A DNA stretch of 13,038 bases from Saprospirales bacterium (GCA_016711605.1 JADJSS010000048.1:1-13038), one strand, 5' to 3'; shown: positions 1-7,780, counted from the stretch's first letter. Notes: generated from the letters alone by a model not told the origin. Program-made: numbers and translations.

Positions 1-290
1 ATTCAATATTAACCGATGAAATTACTTCTGCCTGGAGTGGCTTCTTTTCTTACTAAAGCCTATAAAACTTCAGGTCTAAAAAAGAAAATTTGCGGATAAC
101 ATTAGACTAACCCTTGAGTTGGTTTTAAATATGTTAGCCGAGGCTACAACTCACAGAAATATCAAAAGAAAAAAAGCCAAAGACATTCAACGAAAATCTA
201 CAGCCAAAAAAAAAAAAAAAAAAAAACAAGGTGGAACCATCGCAGGTAATACTCAAAGAAATAGAGGCAAAGACCGGTAAATGGCCAGAA
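1..290 (+). pseudogene. BRO/DinD-like phage antirepressor, C-terminal remnant (frame-disrupted, 5' beyond window)
   Basis: Read across three frames, the DNA gives fragments in the order typical of the region downstream of the BRO-N domain in DinD/antirepressor proteins: LTDEITSAWSG (about 8-41), AYKTSGLKK (58-84), LELVLNMLAEATT (about 114-152), KPKTFNENLQ (about 174-203) and GGTIAGNT (about 230-255), followed by an acid- and lysine-rich tail ending near AKTGK. The family motif 'LTDEITKAW...LKKENLRDNMT...NMLAEA.TTEIS' is from my knowledge of these proteins. Each fragment is separated from the next by one-base shifts, and an A21 run interrupts the KTFNENLQ-to-GGTIAG stretch. The N-terminal BRO domain lies left of the window. 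Such proteins are phage-linked regulators or DNA-damage-inducible proteins. This copy cannot be translated as written. Confidence 0.62.
206..226 (+). repeat. A21 homopolymer tract
   Basis: An uninterrupted run of 21 adenines falls inside the antirepressor remnant, between KTFNENLQ and GGTIAGNT, where the family has only a few codons (Q/K-V-A-K). It is therefore probably an expanded lysine-codon stretch or a basecalling/assembly artefact rather than a functional element. Other long runs nearby (A12 at 1321-1332, T8 at 2488-2495) show the same tendency. Confidence 0.9.
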
Positions 291-358
291 GTTTTAAAAT
301 ACTGAAAAAACAATTACGACAAAATAAAAAGGGATGAATTATCAAAGGATTAAGAGTT

Positions 359-416
359 GGCACAAATAAAAAAGATTCCGGTAGACTTAGATGGTAAAAG
401 AATAAATCAAAAATGC
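359..416 (+). pseudogene. Truncated duplicate of the DUF5131 (Gp37/Gp68) gene 3' end
   Basis: This stretch matches 3642-3699, the 3' part of the DUF5131 gene downstream. Both contain GGCACAAA, then AAAAAAGATTCCGGTAGACT, then an AGATGG-AAA-GAATA block ending in ATGC. The differences are a few T/C transitions, loss of TT after GTAGACT, and single added A's. The encoded tail is GGTNKKDSGRLLDGKEYNQMP in the downstream copy; here the frame is broken after SGR. I see no similarity immediately upstream (about 290-355), so only the tail of a second copy survives, lying directly after the antirepressor remnant. Confidence 0.78.
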
Positions 417-544
417 TAAATAAAAGATTATGAAAGTGTAAAAGTATTGCATTTCAGTAGTAGTGTTTTTTGGTGGTAGGTAGAATAATCTTTGAGATAA
501 GATTAATAGGACAATAAATGCACTACTAAATTTTGAAAGGACCG

Positions 545-700
545 CTTGGATCACATTTGAATTACATTACGCATATCGCTTTGGAGAATTATCAGGACTA
601 CTTCTGAATATACGAACAGGCAGAAGGAACTTGAAAAAAAAGCAAGAGAACCGCAAATACCAAAGGATTTCGACTTTTTCTAAATGCTATAGAGTCTAAG
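545..700 (+). pseudogene. Possible MnmG (GidA) C-terminal fragment
   Basis: The frame starting near 606 reads EYTNRQKELEKKAREPQIPK followed by DFDFF and a stop at the end of a T-run. A one-base shift continues as NAIESLSE. The pattern 'Y..Y..RQ..E..K......IP.DFD...I.SLS' resembles the C-terminal helical domain of the tRNA uridine modification enzyme MnmG, where 'IPEDFDY..I..LS.E' is a hallmark. A piece just upstream (IALENYQDYF in a third frame) would fit the preceding helix. Nothing from the flavin-binding part of MnmG is present and the match is short, so this is a weak identification. A chance resemblance or another coiled-coil protein tail is possible. Confidence 0.3.
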
Positions 701-2183
701 TGAATAATATTTCGGATTATTTTTTATTATGAAACTCAAGGGAAGTGTGCAATTGGACTGATAGGGAAATATTATTGGAAAGATTCGAAACAATCATCGT
801 ATTCTAAGATATTGCACATAGTAGAATGCTTATAAGCGTGGCCAGAACAAACAACAATTCAAATATTCATGCCTCCGATTTGGTATAGAAAAATTCTACT
901 TTAGATACAAATGTGAACCTTACATCTATGGATAAGTTAAACCAAGGATTTACCTCTATTGAAGATGAAAATTATTAGGGAGAAGCATTCGCTTTTTTTG
1001 GGTGAAGTATTTGGAATGATCCGCAACTTGGTTTTGCTTCAAGATATAGAATTGACGAAAAATATTAGTGGCAATGATAACTATGACATAGCGGATAATG
1101 TTGTAAATCTAGTAAGTCAGAGCATAGGAAATGTTAGAGAGAAAGCGAAAGCAGGCTGAAATTCTAGCTAAGGATAAAGTTAAAAATGGAGTACTAAAGC
1201 TAATCACTACTACCACCAAGAAGTTTATATAAAAAGGATTTTTAGATAACATCACCAGAAGGACAAATCCTTTTGTCTGGCGGTATGATTCAGAATCAAG
1301 AAGAGTAAGGAATAGGGCTCAAAAAAAAAAAAGAGATTCTAGCGAAAAAGATTTACATACACTCAATGACAAAGATTTGAACCCTATTAAAACTTTGAAA
1401 AGTATTTACTGGAAATGTAGACACTCCATTCGATAAATTTAAAAGAAATAGCGAAAAAGCAATTCTTGGTTTCCGACCAAACCCTTTTTTACACTAATCT
1501 AAAAGGAAATTTTAATGCAAATTATTTATTGCTCATCTCATTCGATGGCAAAATGAAACGAACGAGGAAGGATTTATGCAAGAGATTGAAAACGTTCTTT
1601 GGAAATATATGGACAGGAATATCCAGGGTTAGTAGAAATGGGATTATACAAGAAACTAAAATTTCCGAAATGATATAATTGATCTCGCTTGGTTACTACT
1701 GGTAATGATAGTAAAATCAATTTCTTAGAATCCTCAAATCAAAAGAAATATTATCTTCTCGGTCATTGAAACAAGGAGGCATCCTTCAGTCTTCTGATAA
1801 TCCTGTTCTTAAAACAAATGCAAAAATTGTAAATTCTTCGCCTGTGAAGACCCTGAAACAGAATTTAGAATTCCGCTCAGCATCTAAAATCGCTGTTAGG
1901 CCTATATCAATTTGGTTCTAAGGTCTTTATCAGAAGAATGCAAAAGTAAAAAGAGAATTAGAAATATAAACCACAATCCCCTTTGCAAAAATGCATACAA
2001 TACAATTTTGGCTCGAATAAAGAATTGATTGAAAGTTTAGTAAACTTTATTCCAATGAAAGAAGAATCAGCAAACTAACCACACAAGACGTAATCAAAGA
2101 TTTTAGAAAAAAAAAAAGTTTAATTCAAACATTCTATCCTGTCCTACCCAAGCGTTGGTTATATTATTTTAAAGGAAAAAAAT
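701..2183. other. Unassigned, heavily degraded former coding sequence
   Basis: No plus- or minus-strand frame stays open longer than about 70 codons, yet composition and codon-like pieces on the plus strand suggest eroded protein-coding DNA. Short continuous stretches include a 66-codon frame at 959-1159 (ending GNVREKAKAG), continued out of frame by AEILAKDKVKNGVLKLITTT; a 70-codon frame at 1466-1678 (FLVSDQTLFYTNLKGNFNAN); and a frame near 1755-1910 containing LKQGGILQSSDNPVLKTNAK. Around 1580-1680 other frames give MQEIENVLWKYMDRNIQG and LVEMGLYKKLKFP, suggesting one protein broken by shifts. I do not recognise any family. I see no RNA gene, terminator or repeat array here. The end (2050-2183) leads into the tcmP start. 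Confidence 0.4.
2172..2176 (+). promoter_or_regulatory. Shine-Dalgarno of tcmP
   Basis: AAGGA lies 7 bases before the ATG at 2184. It fixes the likely start of tcmP, which the downstream frameshifts would otherwise hide. Confidence 0.6.
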
Positions 2184-3013
2184 ATGAGCGAAGAATCTCA
2201 AATTTGATGAAATAGGTTATTGGTCAGGAAATTAAATTAGAGATTTATCAACGATTATGCGAAAGAGATATGAAAATTTTATCTAAGCAGAATTTTTTTA
2301 AAACCGATTTTACGTTGATGCATTCTCCGGAGCAGGGAGCACTTATCTAAAGTATCAAAAAGGAAATTTCCAGGAAGTCCACAAAATGCATTGGAAATAA
2401 GTCCACCCTTTAAGGAATATCATTTATTGACATGAATGCGGTTAAATTGGATTATTTAAGAATCTGTCGAGGGATAGAGATTCAGTATTTTTTTTAATGG
2501 AGTTGTAATCAAGTATTGATTGAAAAAATTTTTCCTACCATTACATACAAAGATTACAAAGAGAGCTTGTGTTTACTTGATCCTTATGGATTACAACTAG
2601 ATTGGAAAGTAATTCAGCAAGCAGGCAAAAGTGGAGTAATGGAAATCTTCTTAAATTTTCCAGTTTTAGATATGCAAAGAAATGTAATTTGGGAAAAGTA
2701 TAAAGATGTATCTCGATATAATTTGAATAGAATGAATGTCTTTTGGGGCGATGAGTCTTGGAAGAATATTGCTTACGAAGAAGAACAGACTTTATTTGGT
2801 GATGAAAAAGTAAAAACAAAACCTGATATAATTATAAAAGCATTTCAAGAAAGATTAAAAGATGTAGCAGGCTTCAAGTATGTTCCAGAACCAATGGCGA
2901 TGCGAAATACAAAAGGAAATATTGTTTATTATCTTTACTTTGCATCTTGTAATGCAACTGCAAACAAAATTGTAGATTATATATTCACAAAGAATAGAGA
3001 TAGGAGAAGCTAA
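2184..3013 (+). pseudogene. tcmP: Three-Cys-motif partner protein TcmP (5' third frame-disrupted)
   Basis: TcmP is a protein of unknown biochemical role that is encoded next to a three-Cys-motif (DUF5131/Gp37-Gp68) protein. From the ATG at 2184 the frame stops after eight codons, but the family sequence continues across shifted frames: FDEIGYWSG (about 2201-2227), YVDAFSGAGST (about 2311-2343), FPGSPQNALE (about 2370-2400), EYHF..IDMNAVKLDYL (about 2415-2460) and CNQVLIEKIFPTI. From 2498 to the stop the frame is intact and includes CLLDPYGLQLDW, EIFLNFPVLDM, FWGDESW and a C-terminal YYLYFAS. The glycine-rich D.FSGAG, the acidic IDMN and the LLDPYG motif resemble motifs I, II and IV of Rossmann-fold SAM methyltransferases (my inference). 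The stop overlaps the start of the next gene (TAATG), so the two are translationally coupled. At least four shifts lie between 2200 and 2500. An intact C-terminal piece could also start at TTG 2516, but it would lack the putative cofactor site. Confidence 0.85.
3002..3006 (+). promoter_or_regulatory. Shine-Dalgarno of the DUF5131 gene, inside tcmP
   Basis: AGGAG within the last codons of tcmP sits 6 bases before the ATG at 3013. This supports that start and coupled translation through the TAATG overlap. Confidence 0.75.
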
Positions 3014-3737
3014 TGGCGATTAGATCACAGATTGAATGGACAGAGGCAACATGGAACCCAACCACCGGTTGCACAAAAGTAAGTGCTGGGTGTAAGAATT
3101 GTTATGCGGAAGCAATGACAAAACGCTTTGAGAATAAATGGGGAAAGTTTAGTGAAATTCAATTTCACATAGATCGCCTTTCTATTCCATCAAAGAAGAA
3201 AACTCCAACTGTATATTTTGTAAATTCAATGAGTGATTTATTTCATAAGAAAATTCCTGATTCATTTATCAAAAAGATTTTGAGCAAATGAATGAAAATC
3301 CACAGCATACCTTTCAGATTTTAACAAAACGTGCAGATCGAATTACAGAGTTGAACCATAAACTAAATTGGACTCCTAATATTTGGCTCGGAGTATCAGT
3401 TGAAAATCCATCTGTCTATGATAGAATCAAACCCTTAGTAAGTTCGAGTGCGCATATAAAATTCTTGTCAGTAGAACCGTTATTAGCCTCTGTAAAAGAT
3501 ATTTCCTTAAATGGAATTGATTGGGTTATTGTAGGAGGCGAATCAGGAAGAAAAGCAAGACCATTAGAAAGAGAATGGGTTATCGAAATTCGCAATCAAT
3601 GCAAGCTTGAAAAAATTCCTTTTTTCTTCAAACAATGGGGCGGCACAAACAAAAAAGATTCCGGTAGACTTTTAGATGGCAAAGAATACAACCAAATGCC
3701 CGCTGCGACTTTACGAAAATTACAAAAGGCATCTTGA
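3013..3737 (+). pseudogene. DUF5131 (phage Gp37/Gp68) three-Cys-motif protein, single frameshift
   Basis: The N-terminus IEWTEATWNPTTGCTKVSAG followed by CKNCYAE is the signature of this family. Cysteines 20, 27 and 30 form C-X6-C-X2-C, the three-Cys motif, likely a metal or Fe-S site; the family is often regarded as radical-SAM-like. Further family blocks are VYFVNSMSDLFH, HTFQILTKRADR, IWLGVSVEN, LSVEPLL, WVIVGGESG and FFFKQWGG. The gene splits near 3276-3288: one frame ends FIKKILSK-stop (3291), and the other resumes as FEQMNENPQHTF. Adding one T to the GATTTTGAG run restores FIKKIFEQMNENPQ, so a single-base homopolymer deletion explains the break. The joined product is about 241 residues, the usual family length. 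It overlaps tcmP by one base and probably acts with it. A truncated second copy of its 3' end lies at 359-416. Confidence 0.9.
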
Positions 3738-3850
3738 TTGGTTGTGTTGCGGATAGTCTTTGTTTGTCTTTATCTAATATACACACTAATCAATAATTAA
3801 AATATTAGGGACAATATTAATTTGCTCTTAAGATTAAATAAAGAATGAAA

Positions 3851-3854
3851 GAGG
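3851..3854 (+). promoter_or_regulatory. Shine-Dalgarno of the Mrr-like nuclease gene
   Basis: GAGG 8 bases before the ATG at 3863 supports that start. The 125-base gap after the DUF5131 gene is AT-rich, and I see no clear promoter or terminator in it. Confidence 0.55.
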
Positions 3855-3862
3855 ATTGAAAA

Positions 3863-5302
3863 ATGAATAGAATTGATGATTATAGTTTGCAAGAAGAAAT
3901 AAACGGGAATTACAAGCCAAGCGCGATTCACACTGGCTTGAATAGACTTCCTTTTAATGACTTAAGTGACCGAAATTTTGAAATTCTTATTTATCAATAT
4001 TTAAAAGAAAAAATTAAAACTAAAAATGAAACTAGATTTACAGATATTTCACTAATGCAGGGAGTTGGAGAACGAGGAAGGGATTGTTGCCTCTATATGG
4101 ATGGAGAAATAATTGGAATTGTGCAATGTAAAAAGTATAATGAAAGAATAACGAGACCAGCGATTCTTAAAGAAATTCTAAAATTTATAATGCATTCAAT
4201 AATTGATGATGACATTTATCCGTATAAATTAAACAACTTTTACTATATTGTATTTGTTTCAAATGATTATACAGAGCCAGCAATGACATTACTAAAACAA
4301 TTCAAAGGTGAAATTAAAAAGGAAGATGTTGAAAAATATTTCAATGAGATTAAGAATACATATGATTCATTAAAGTTTTTAGAGTATAATCTTTATAAGG
4401 ATAAAATCGAATCCAAATTAAATAATTTGTCAATTGAAAATTATAACTCTCACGATTTAACTTTGGAATTGCAATGTTATCCGCAACTAATTCCGGCTTA
4501 TTTTTCTGTAATGAATGTAATTTCAGTTGAGCAAAATAAAGAGATTATAATGGAGTGCCTTGAAAAGTTTGGTTTAAAATATGTTACAGACTTGAATTTA
4601 AAAAATTTTGAAGAACGAATAAAAAATATTCCAGATGAAAATAGAATTAATTTAGGAGTTGTTGATTTTTACGGTTACAATATTGATTTCATAATAAAAA
4701 ATAAAGATTTAGTAATGAGTATTTATAAAAATTTAACAATGGAAAAAAATAAGCTTGATAGGGAAATTCTAGCATACATAACAAACCTAATCAATGAGAA
4801 GATTCTCCAATACATTACTATACCTTTACTGTATGAGCAAAAGATTCATTCATACAGTCTCTTATTTGTTCCTCTTTACTTACAAAGTGTTTGTTCGAGA
4901 AATTATTTGAAACAGACGATGCCCACTGACTTTTTCAATACTTCCTTTGAATATTTAAATAAAAATAATCAAAAAATTTTAGAGACTATTGAAATGAATG
5001 TTTTTGAAATAACTAGTTGCATATTCAATAATGATAATTCAACATTAATAGGACCTAAAGAATTCATTGAAGAACGAATCTATATTTATAAACAATATCT
5101 GAAAGAAATAGAATCCTTGGAAGTCGCTAAAACACAATACAAGCAAGATAAGGTGATTATTTTATCGGTTCTTAATAAAATCGAGAACGAAATTAATGAA
5201 AAAGTAAAGCACAGCACAATTTTAATAAAGGATTTTGGATTTTTCGAAAATGGTGATTACATGGCAAAGGTTAAAAGTGATTTGAAAAAAATATCTAATT
5301 AA
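3863..5302 (+). CDS. Mrr-like restriction-endonuclease-fold protein with unknown C-terminal region
   Basis: This intact 479-residue frame is one of the few undamaged genes here. Residues 28-45 (RLPFNDLSDRNFEILIYQYL) resemble the opening helix of Mrr-type nuclease domains found at the N-termini of many defence proteins ('LPF..LS..NFE.L'). Residues 66-92 carry GVGERGRD (D74) and, about 14 residues on, VQCKKY (Q88, K90), matching the D-X(n)-Q-X-K variant of the PD-(D/E)XK active site. The predicted role is DNA cleavage. Residues from about 140 to 479 are helical, rich in Lys/Asn/Ile/Leu, and match nothing I know; I see no Walker A, so it does not look like an STAND NTPase. It lies 125 bases downstream of the DUF5131 gene on the same strand and could be part of the same transcript. 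Base composition is more AT-rich than the ATP operon, which fits transfer. Confidence 0.75.
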   Translation: MNRIDDYSLQEEINGNYKPSAIHTGLNRLPFNDLSDRNFEILIYQYLKEKIKTKNETRFTDISLMQGVGERGRDCCLYMDGEIIGIVQCKKYNERITRPAILKEILKFIMHSIIDDDIYPYKLNNFYYIVFVSNDYTEPAMTLLKQFKGEIKKEDVEKYFNEIKNTYDSLKFLEYNLYKDKIESKLNNLSIENYNSHDLTLELQCYPQLIPAYFSVMNVISVEQNKEIIMECLEKFGLKYVTDLNLKNFEERIKNIPDENRINLGVVDFYGYNIDFIIKNKDLVMSIYKNLTMEKNKLDREILAYITNLINEKILQYITIPLLYEQKIHSYSLLFVPLYLQSVCSRNYLKQTMPTDFFNTSFEYLNKNNQKILETIEMNVFEITSCIFNNDNSTLIGPKEFIEERIYIYKQYLKEIESLEVAKTQYKQDKVIILSVLNKIENEINEKVKHSTILIKDFGFFENGDYMAKVKSDLKKISN

Positions 5303-5402
5303 AAATTCTTTTCCAATGTAATGCATTGTAAATAAATAGAATAGCACTTATCTGGAAGAAAGTCCAAATCGGAATTTAAAAATTTCACAAATTCGCACAC
5401 GA

Positions 5403-6417
5403 TTACAAAAAATTTCTTAATTTATTCATTACAGACTCATTACTTAAACCTTCGTCATGATAGAAATAGACCAATTTTATTCCTTCTGCTTTACATAATT
5501 TCTTTTTCTTTTTGTCTCTCATTTTTTGTTTCTGAAATGCTTCTTCTCCACCCCAATGTTTTACTGGTTGGAAATGTTGAATTCCTTGATATTCTATTGC
5601 AACTTTAATTTCTTCGATATAAATATCGAGTTCTAATCCTTGAAGAAATTGAGGACGAAAATGTCTTTTTATTTTAAAAGCTGGAAACAAAACTTCAATT
5701 ATATAGTATAGAATTGTTTCGCTGCTCCAACACTCTCCGACTTTTTTATGACCAAATTTCTCCCTAACTTCATTTTCAATTATATTCCAAACAACTCTGT
5801 TTTGCTTTTCTAAATTTTTCCACAAAGCATTGGATTCTAAAGGTTTTGATTCTACTAGATCTATACATTTTTTTCGTGTTTCAGAAGGATCGTATATTAT
5901 ATGATCTAGAATTTCCTGCGGACACTGTTCTCTCAAAACATTAAAATAAAGAGGATCAATTCCGTATTCATATGCTTGTTTATTTATATACCATCCAAAA
6001 TTTTGCTTAAAACTCCCCGCCATACAATTCATGGCAATAGCGATATTCGGGGATAATAGTATTACATTCATGACAAAGTTTAGCTTCGAATTTAAGGGCA
6101 TTCATAATCCTATTATCATCGCTTAAACCTTTGTTCATTAATGATTCAATTAATTGAATTGGAAATTGTGAAGAGTCTAAAAGAAACATTCTCGCTGGAA
6201 CGCTATTTTTTCCTATCGGGTTAGATTTACGGAATTTTATGTAATTTTTTATTGCTTCTTTTGAGCATGAGCATAAGAAAATATCTGAATCTTCTCTTTT
6301 CTTGAAAGCGAAAAAAGTTCCATAAAAACCAGGATATAATACAATCGGATAAGGTAGATTCTCATTTGAAGTAATGTTTGATTGGCTTGCTATTTCTTTT
6401 TGCGTTCTTTTATTCAT
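5403..6417 (-). pseudogene. Zinc-ribbon and PD-(D/E)XK-like (Vsr/DUF559-style) endonuclease, single frameshift
   Basis: Two overlapping minus-strand frames (6417-6007 and the one ending at 5403) are one gene. The upstream frame ends YCHELYGGEF-stop, and the downstream frame continues KQNFGWYINKQAYEYGIDPL. Removing one T from the TTTT in GGGGAGTTTTAAGC joins them without loss, giving about 337 residues. The N-terminal half has CSCS (around residue 48-51) and LCHECN...YCHELYGG (about 120-135), probable zinc ligands. The C-terminal part has GECWSSETIL, then RPQFLQGLELDIY (D264) and KVAIEYQGIQH (E275, Q277), followed by a Lys-rich RDKKKKKLC and GIKLVYF. This matches the D...E-X-Q arrangement of Vsr/DUF559-like nucleases. 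DNA nicking or cleavage is the likely activity. It is convergent with the Mrr-like gene and divergent from the helicase remnant. Confidence 0.75.
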
Positions 6418-6507
6418 AGATTATGAAGATGTTAATTAAAATATAATTCAATATAGATTTAATACTGTCCAGATAAATATAATGTATCATCGTTATTTTG
6501 TTACTAT

Positions 6508-7585
6508 AAGATCGGAAGCCTTTTTAAGTTAATTGTCAAACTGGAAAGAGAAGCAGCTAAGCAGAAATTCCTCTCGGGAAAAATAGACATTCTCATTGGC
6601 TCCCGTCCGATTGGAACAGGAGTTGATGGACTCCAAGAAAATGCAATCTATGATAATCCTTTCTCTTCCCTGGACTGATTCAGAATACACACAGTTAAAA
6701 GGAAGAATCTATCGCCAAGGATCTAAGTTTGGTGAAGTAGAGATTCTAATTCCACAAGTTTACATTCAATTAGAAGACAAAGAATGGTCTTGGGATAGAC
6801 AACGAATCAATTTAATTCGAAATAAAAAGACACTCGCTGATGCTGCCATTGATGGAGTCGTTCCTTCAAAGAAAATTCCTTCTCTAGACACACTCTTTAA
6901 AAAATCTCAAGAGGCACTGCGCGAATGGAAAGAGCGAATCGGGCAGGGGAAACTCTTTATTATCCAGAGAAAGGATTTAGTATTTCCCCTTCGACCGGAA
7001 ATTGTAGAACAACTTTCTAGAAAGTTAGGTGACTTCTCTACACTCAATCGAGTCTGGAGCACTTCTAGTTCTAAGACTACTCATAAAAAGCTTACAGAGA
7101 ATCCAGAAGATTGGTATTACTATCATACTCTCTATAGAGAACGTCGCAAAGAATGGAGCGAAATTCCTTACGTAGAAATCGGTAAAATGATTACTCGCAA
7201 AGAAATGATTGTAGCCGATCTAGGTTGTGGCGAAGATTTACTTAGAAAAGAAATTCCCAAAAATAAAGTTTTATCCTTTGACCATGTTGCGATTAACAAA
7301 AACGTAATCGCTTGCGACATCTCTCATTTGCCGCTAAAGAATGAATCTGTAGATATAGCAGTATTTTCCCTCTCCCTCATGGGAACGAATTACAAGGAGT
7401 ATCTACAAGAAGCCTATCGAGTCTTAAAGGCGATGGGCGTTTTATTAATCGCCGAGCCGATTAGTAAATGGGAAGCACGAGAAGAAGAATTTCTGGAACT
7501 CTTAGAAGAACTTGGTTTCAAGAAGGCTACCATTAAAAAGACAAAACAATTTTTGTATGTGACAGCGATTAAGTTTAAGATTTAG
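6508..7585 (+). pseudogene. SNF2-type helicase C-terminal lobe fused to Rrp8-like methyltransferase, 5'-truncated
   Basis: The frame open through 6508-6640 reads KLEREAAKQKFLSGKIDILI then GSRPIGTGVDGLQ, the motif IV-V region of an SNF2/DEAD-like helicase. A shift near 6635-6650 leads to MIILSLPWTDSEYTQLKGRI and YRQGS (motif VI). Adding two T's, in AATGC and AATCT, restores ENCNSMIILSLPW. After a linker of about 150 residues comes a class I SAM methyltransferase: VADLGCG (motif I), FDHVAINKNVIACDIS (acidic motif II/III), AVFSLSLMGTNYKEYLQEA and VLKAMGVLLIAEP. The AVFSLSLMGTN block is characteristic of Rrp8, which methylates adenine in rRNA in eukaryotes. The DEAD-like N-terminal ATPase lobe is missing: the frame meets a stop at 6460 and similarity fades near 6510. 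Substrate is unknown; nucleic-acid modification coupled to remodelling is inferred. TTG at 6596 is in the wrong frame for the helicase residues before about 6640, so it is not a convincing start. Confidence 0.78.
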
Positions 7586-7659
7586 GGGTAAAACGACTAC
7601 GCCCTCGAAACAGAGGATAATCCAAAGACTTCAAGTTTTACAGAAATCATCTCAAAAAT

Positions 7660-7780
7660 TTAAAATTGAGAATGAAATCCTTGATACAAAACTTTTGCCG
7701 CATTACTCATTTTCTGAATCAATTGCTGATACTTCTCATTTGTCAGGTATAAGCCCACTAGCTTCCAAAATGAATTTCAT
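7660..7780 (-). pseudogene. Small hypothetical protein, frame-disrupted
   Basis: On the minus strand an ATG at 7780 opens MKF, and after a one-base shift in an ATTTTGG run the frame continues FWKLVGLYLTNEKYQQLIQK, then MSNAAKVLYQGFHSQF and stop at 7660. The joined peptide is about 40 residues, amphipathic and without a motif I recognise. It lies 20 bases downstream of the membrane-protein gene on the same strand, so it could be the last gene of that transcript. It could equally be a chance frame. Confidence 0.25.

Noticed and set aside
2541..2819. Minus-strand 92-codon open frame
   Set aside because: It lies wholly inside the intact part of tcmP, has no ribosome site and gives no recognisable protein; it is a shadow.
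5323..5341. CAATG-TAATG-CATTG hairpin after the nuclease gene as a terminator
   Set aside because: The stem is only five A/T-rich base pairs and no T-run follows.
6510..6519. AGATCGGAAG, identical to the first ten bases of a common sequencing adapter
   Set aside because: The match ends after ten bases, and the flanking frame reads straight into helicase-like sequence, so contamination is not supported.
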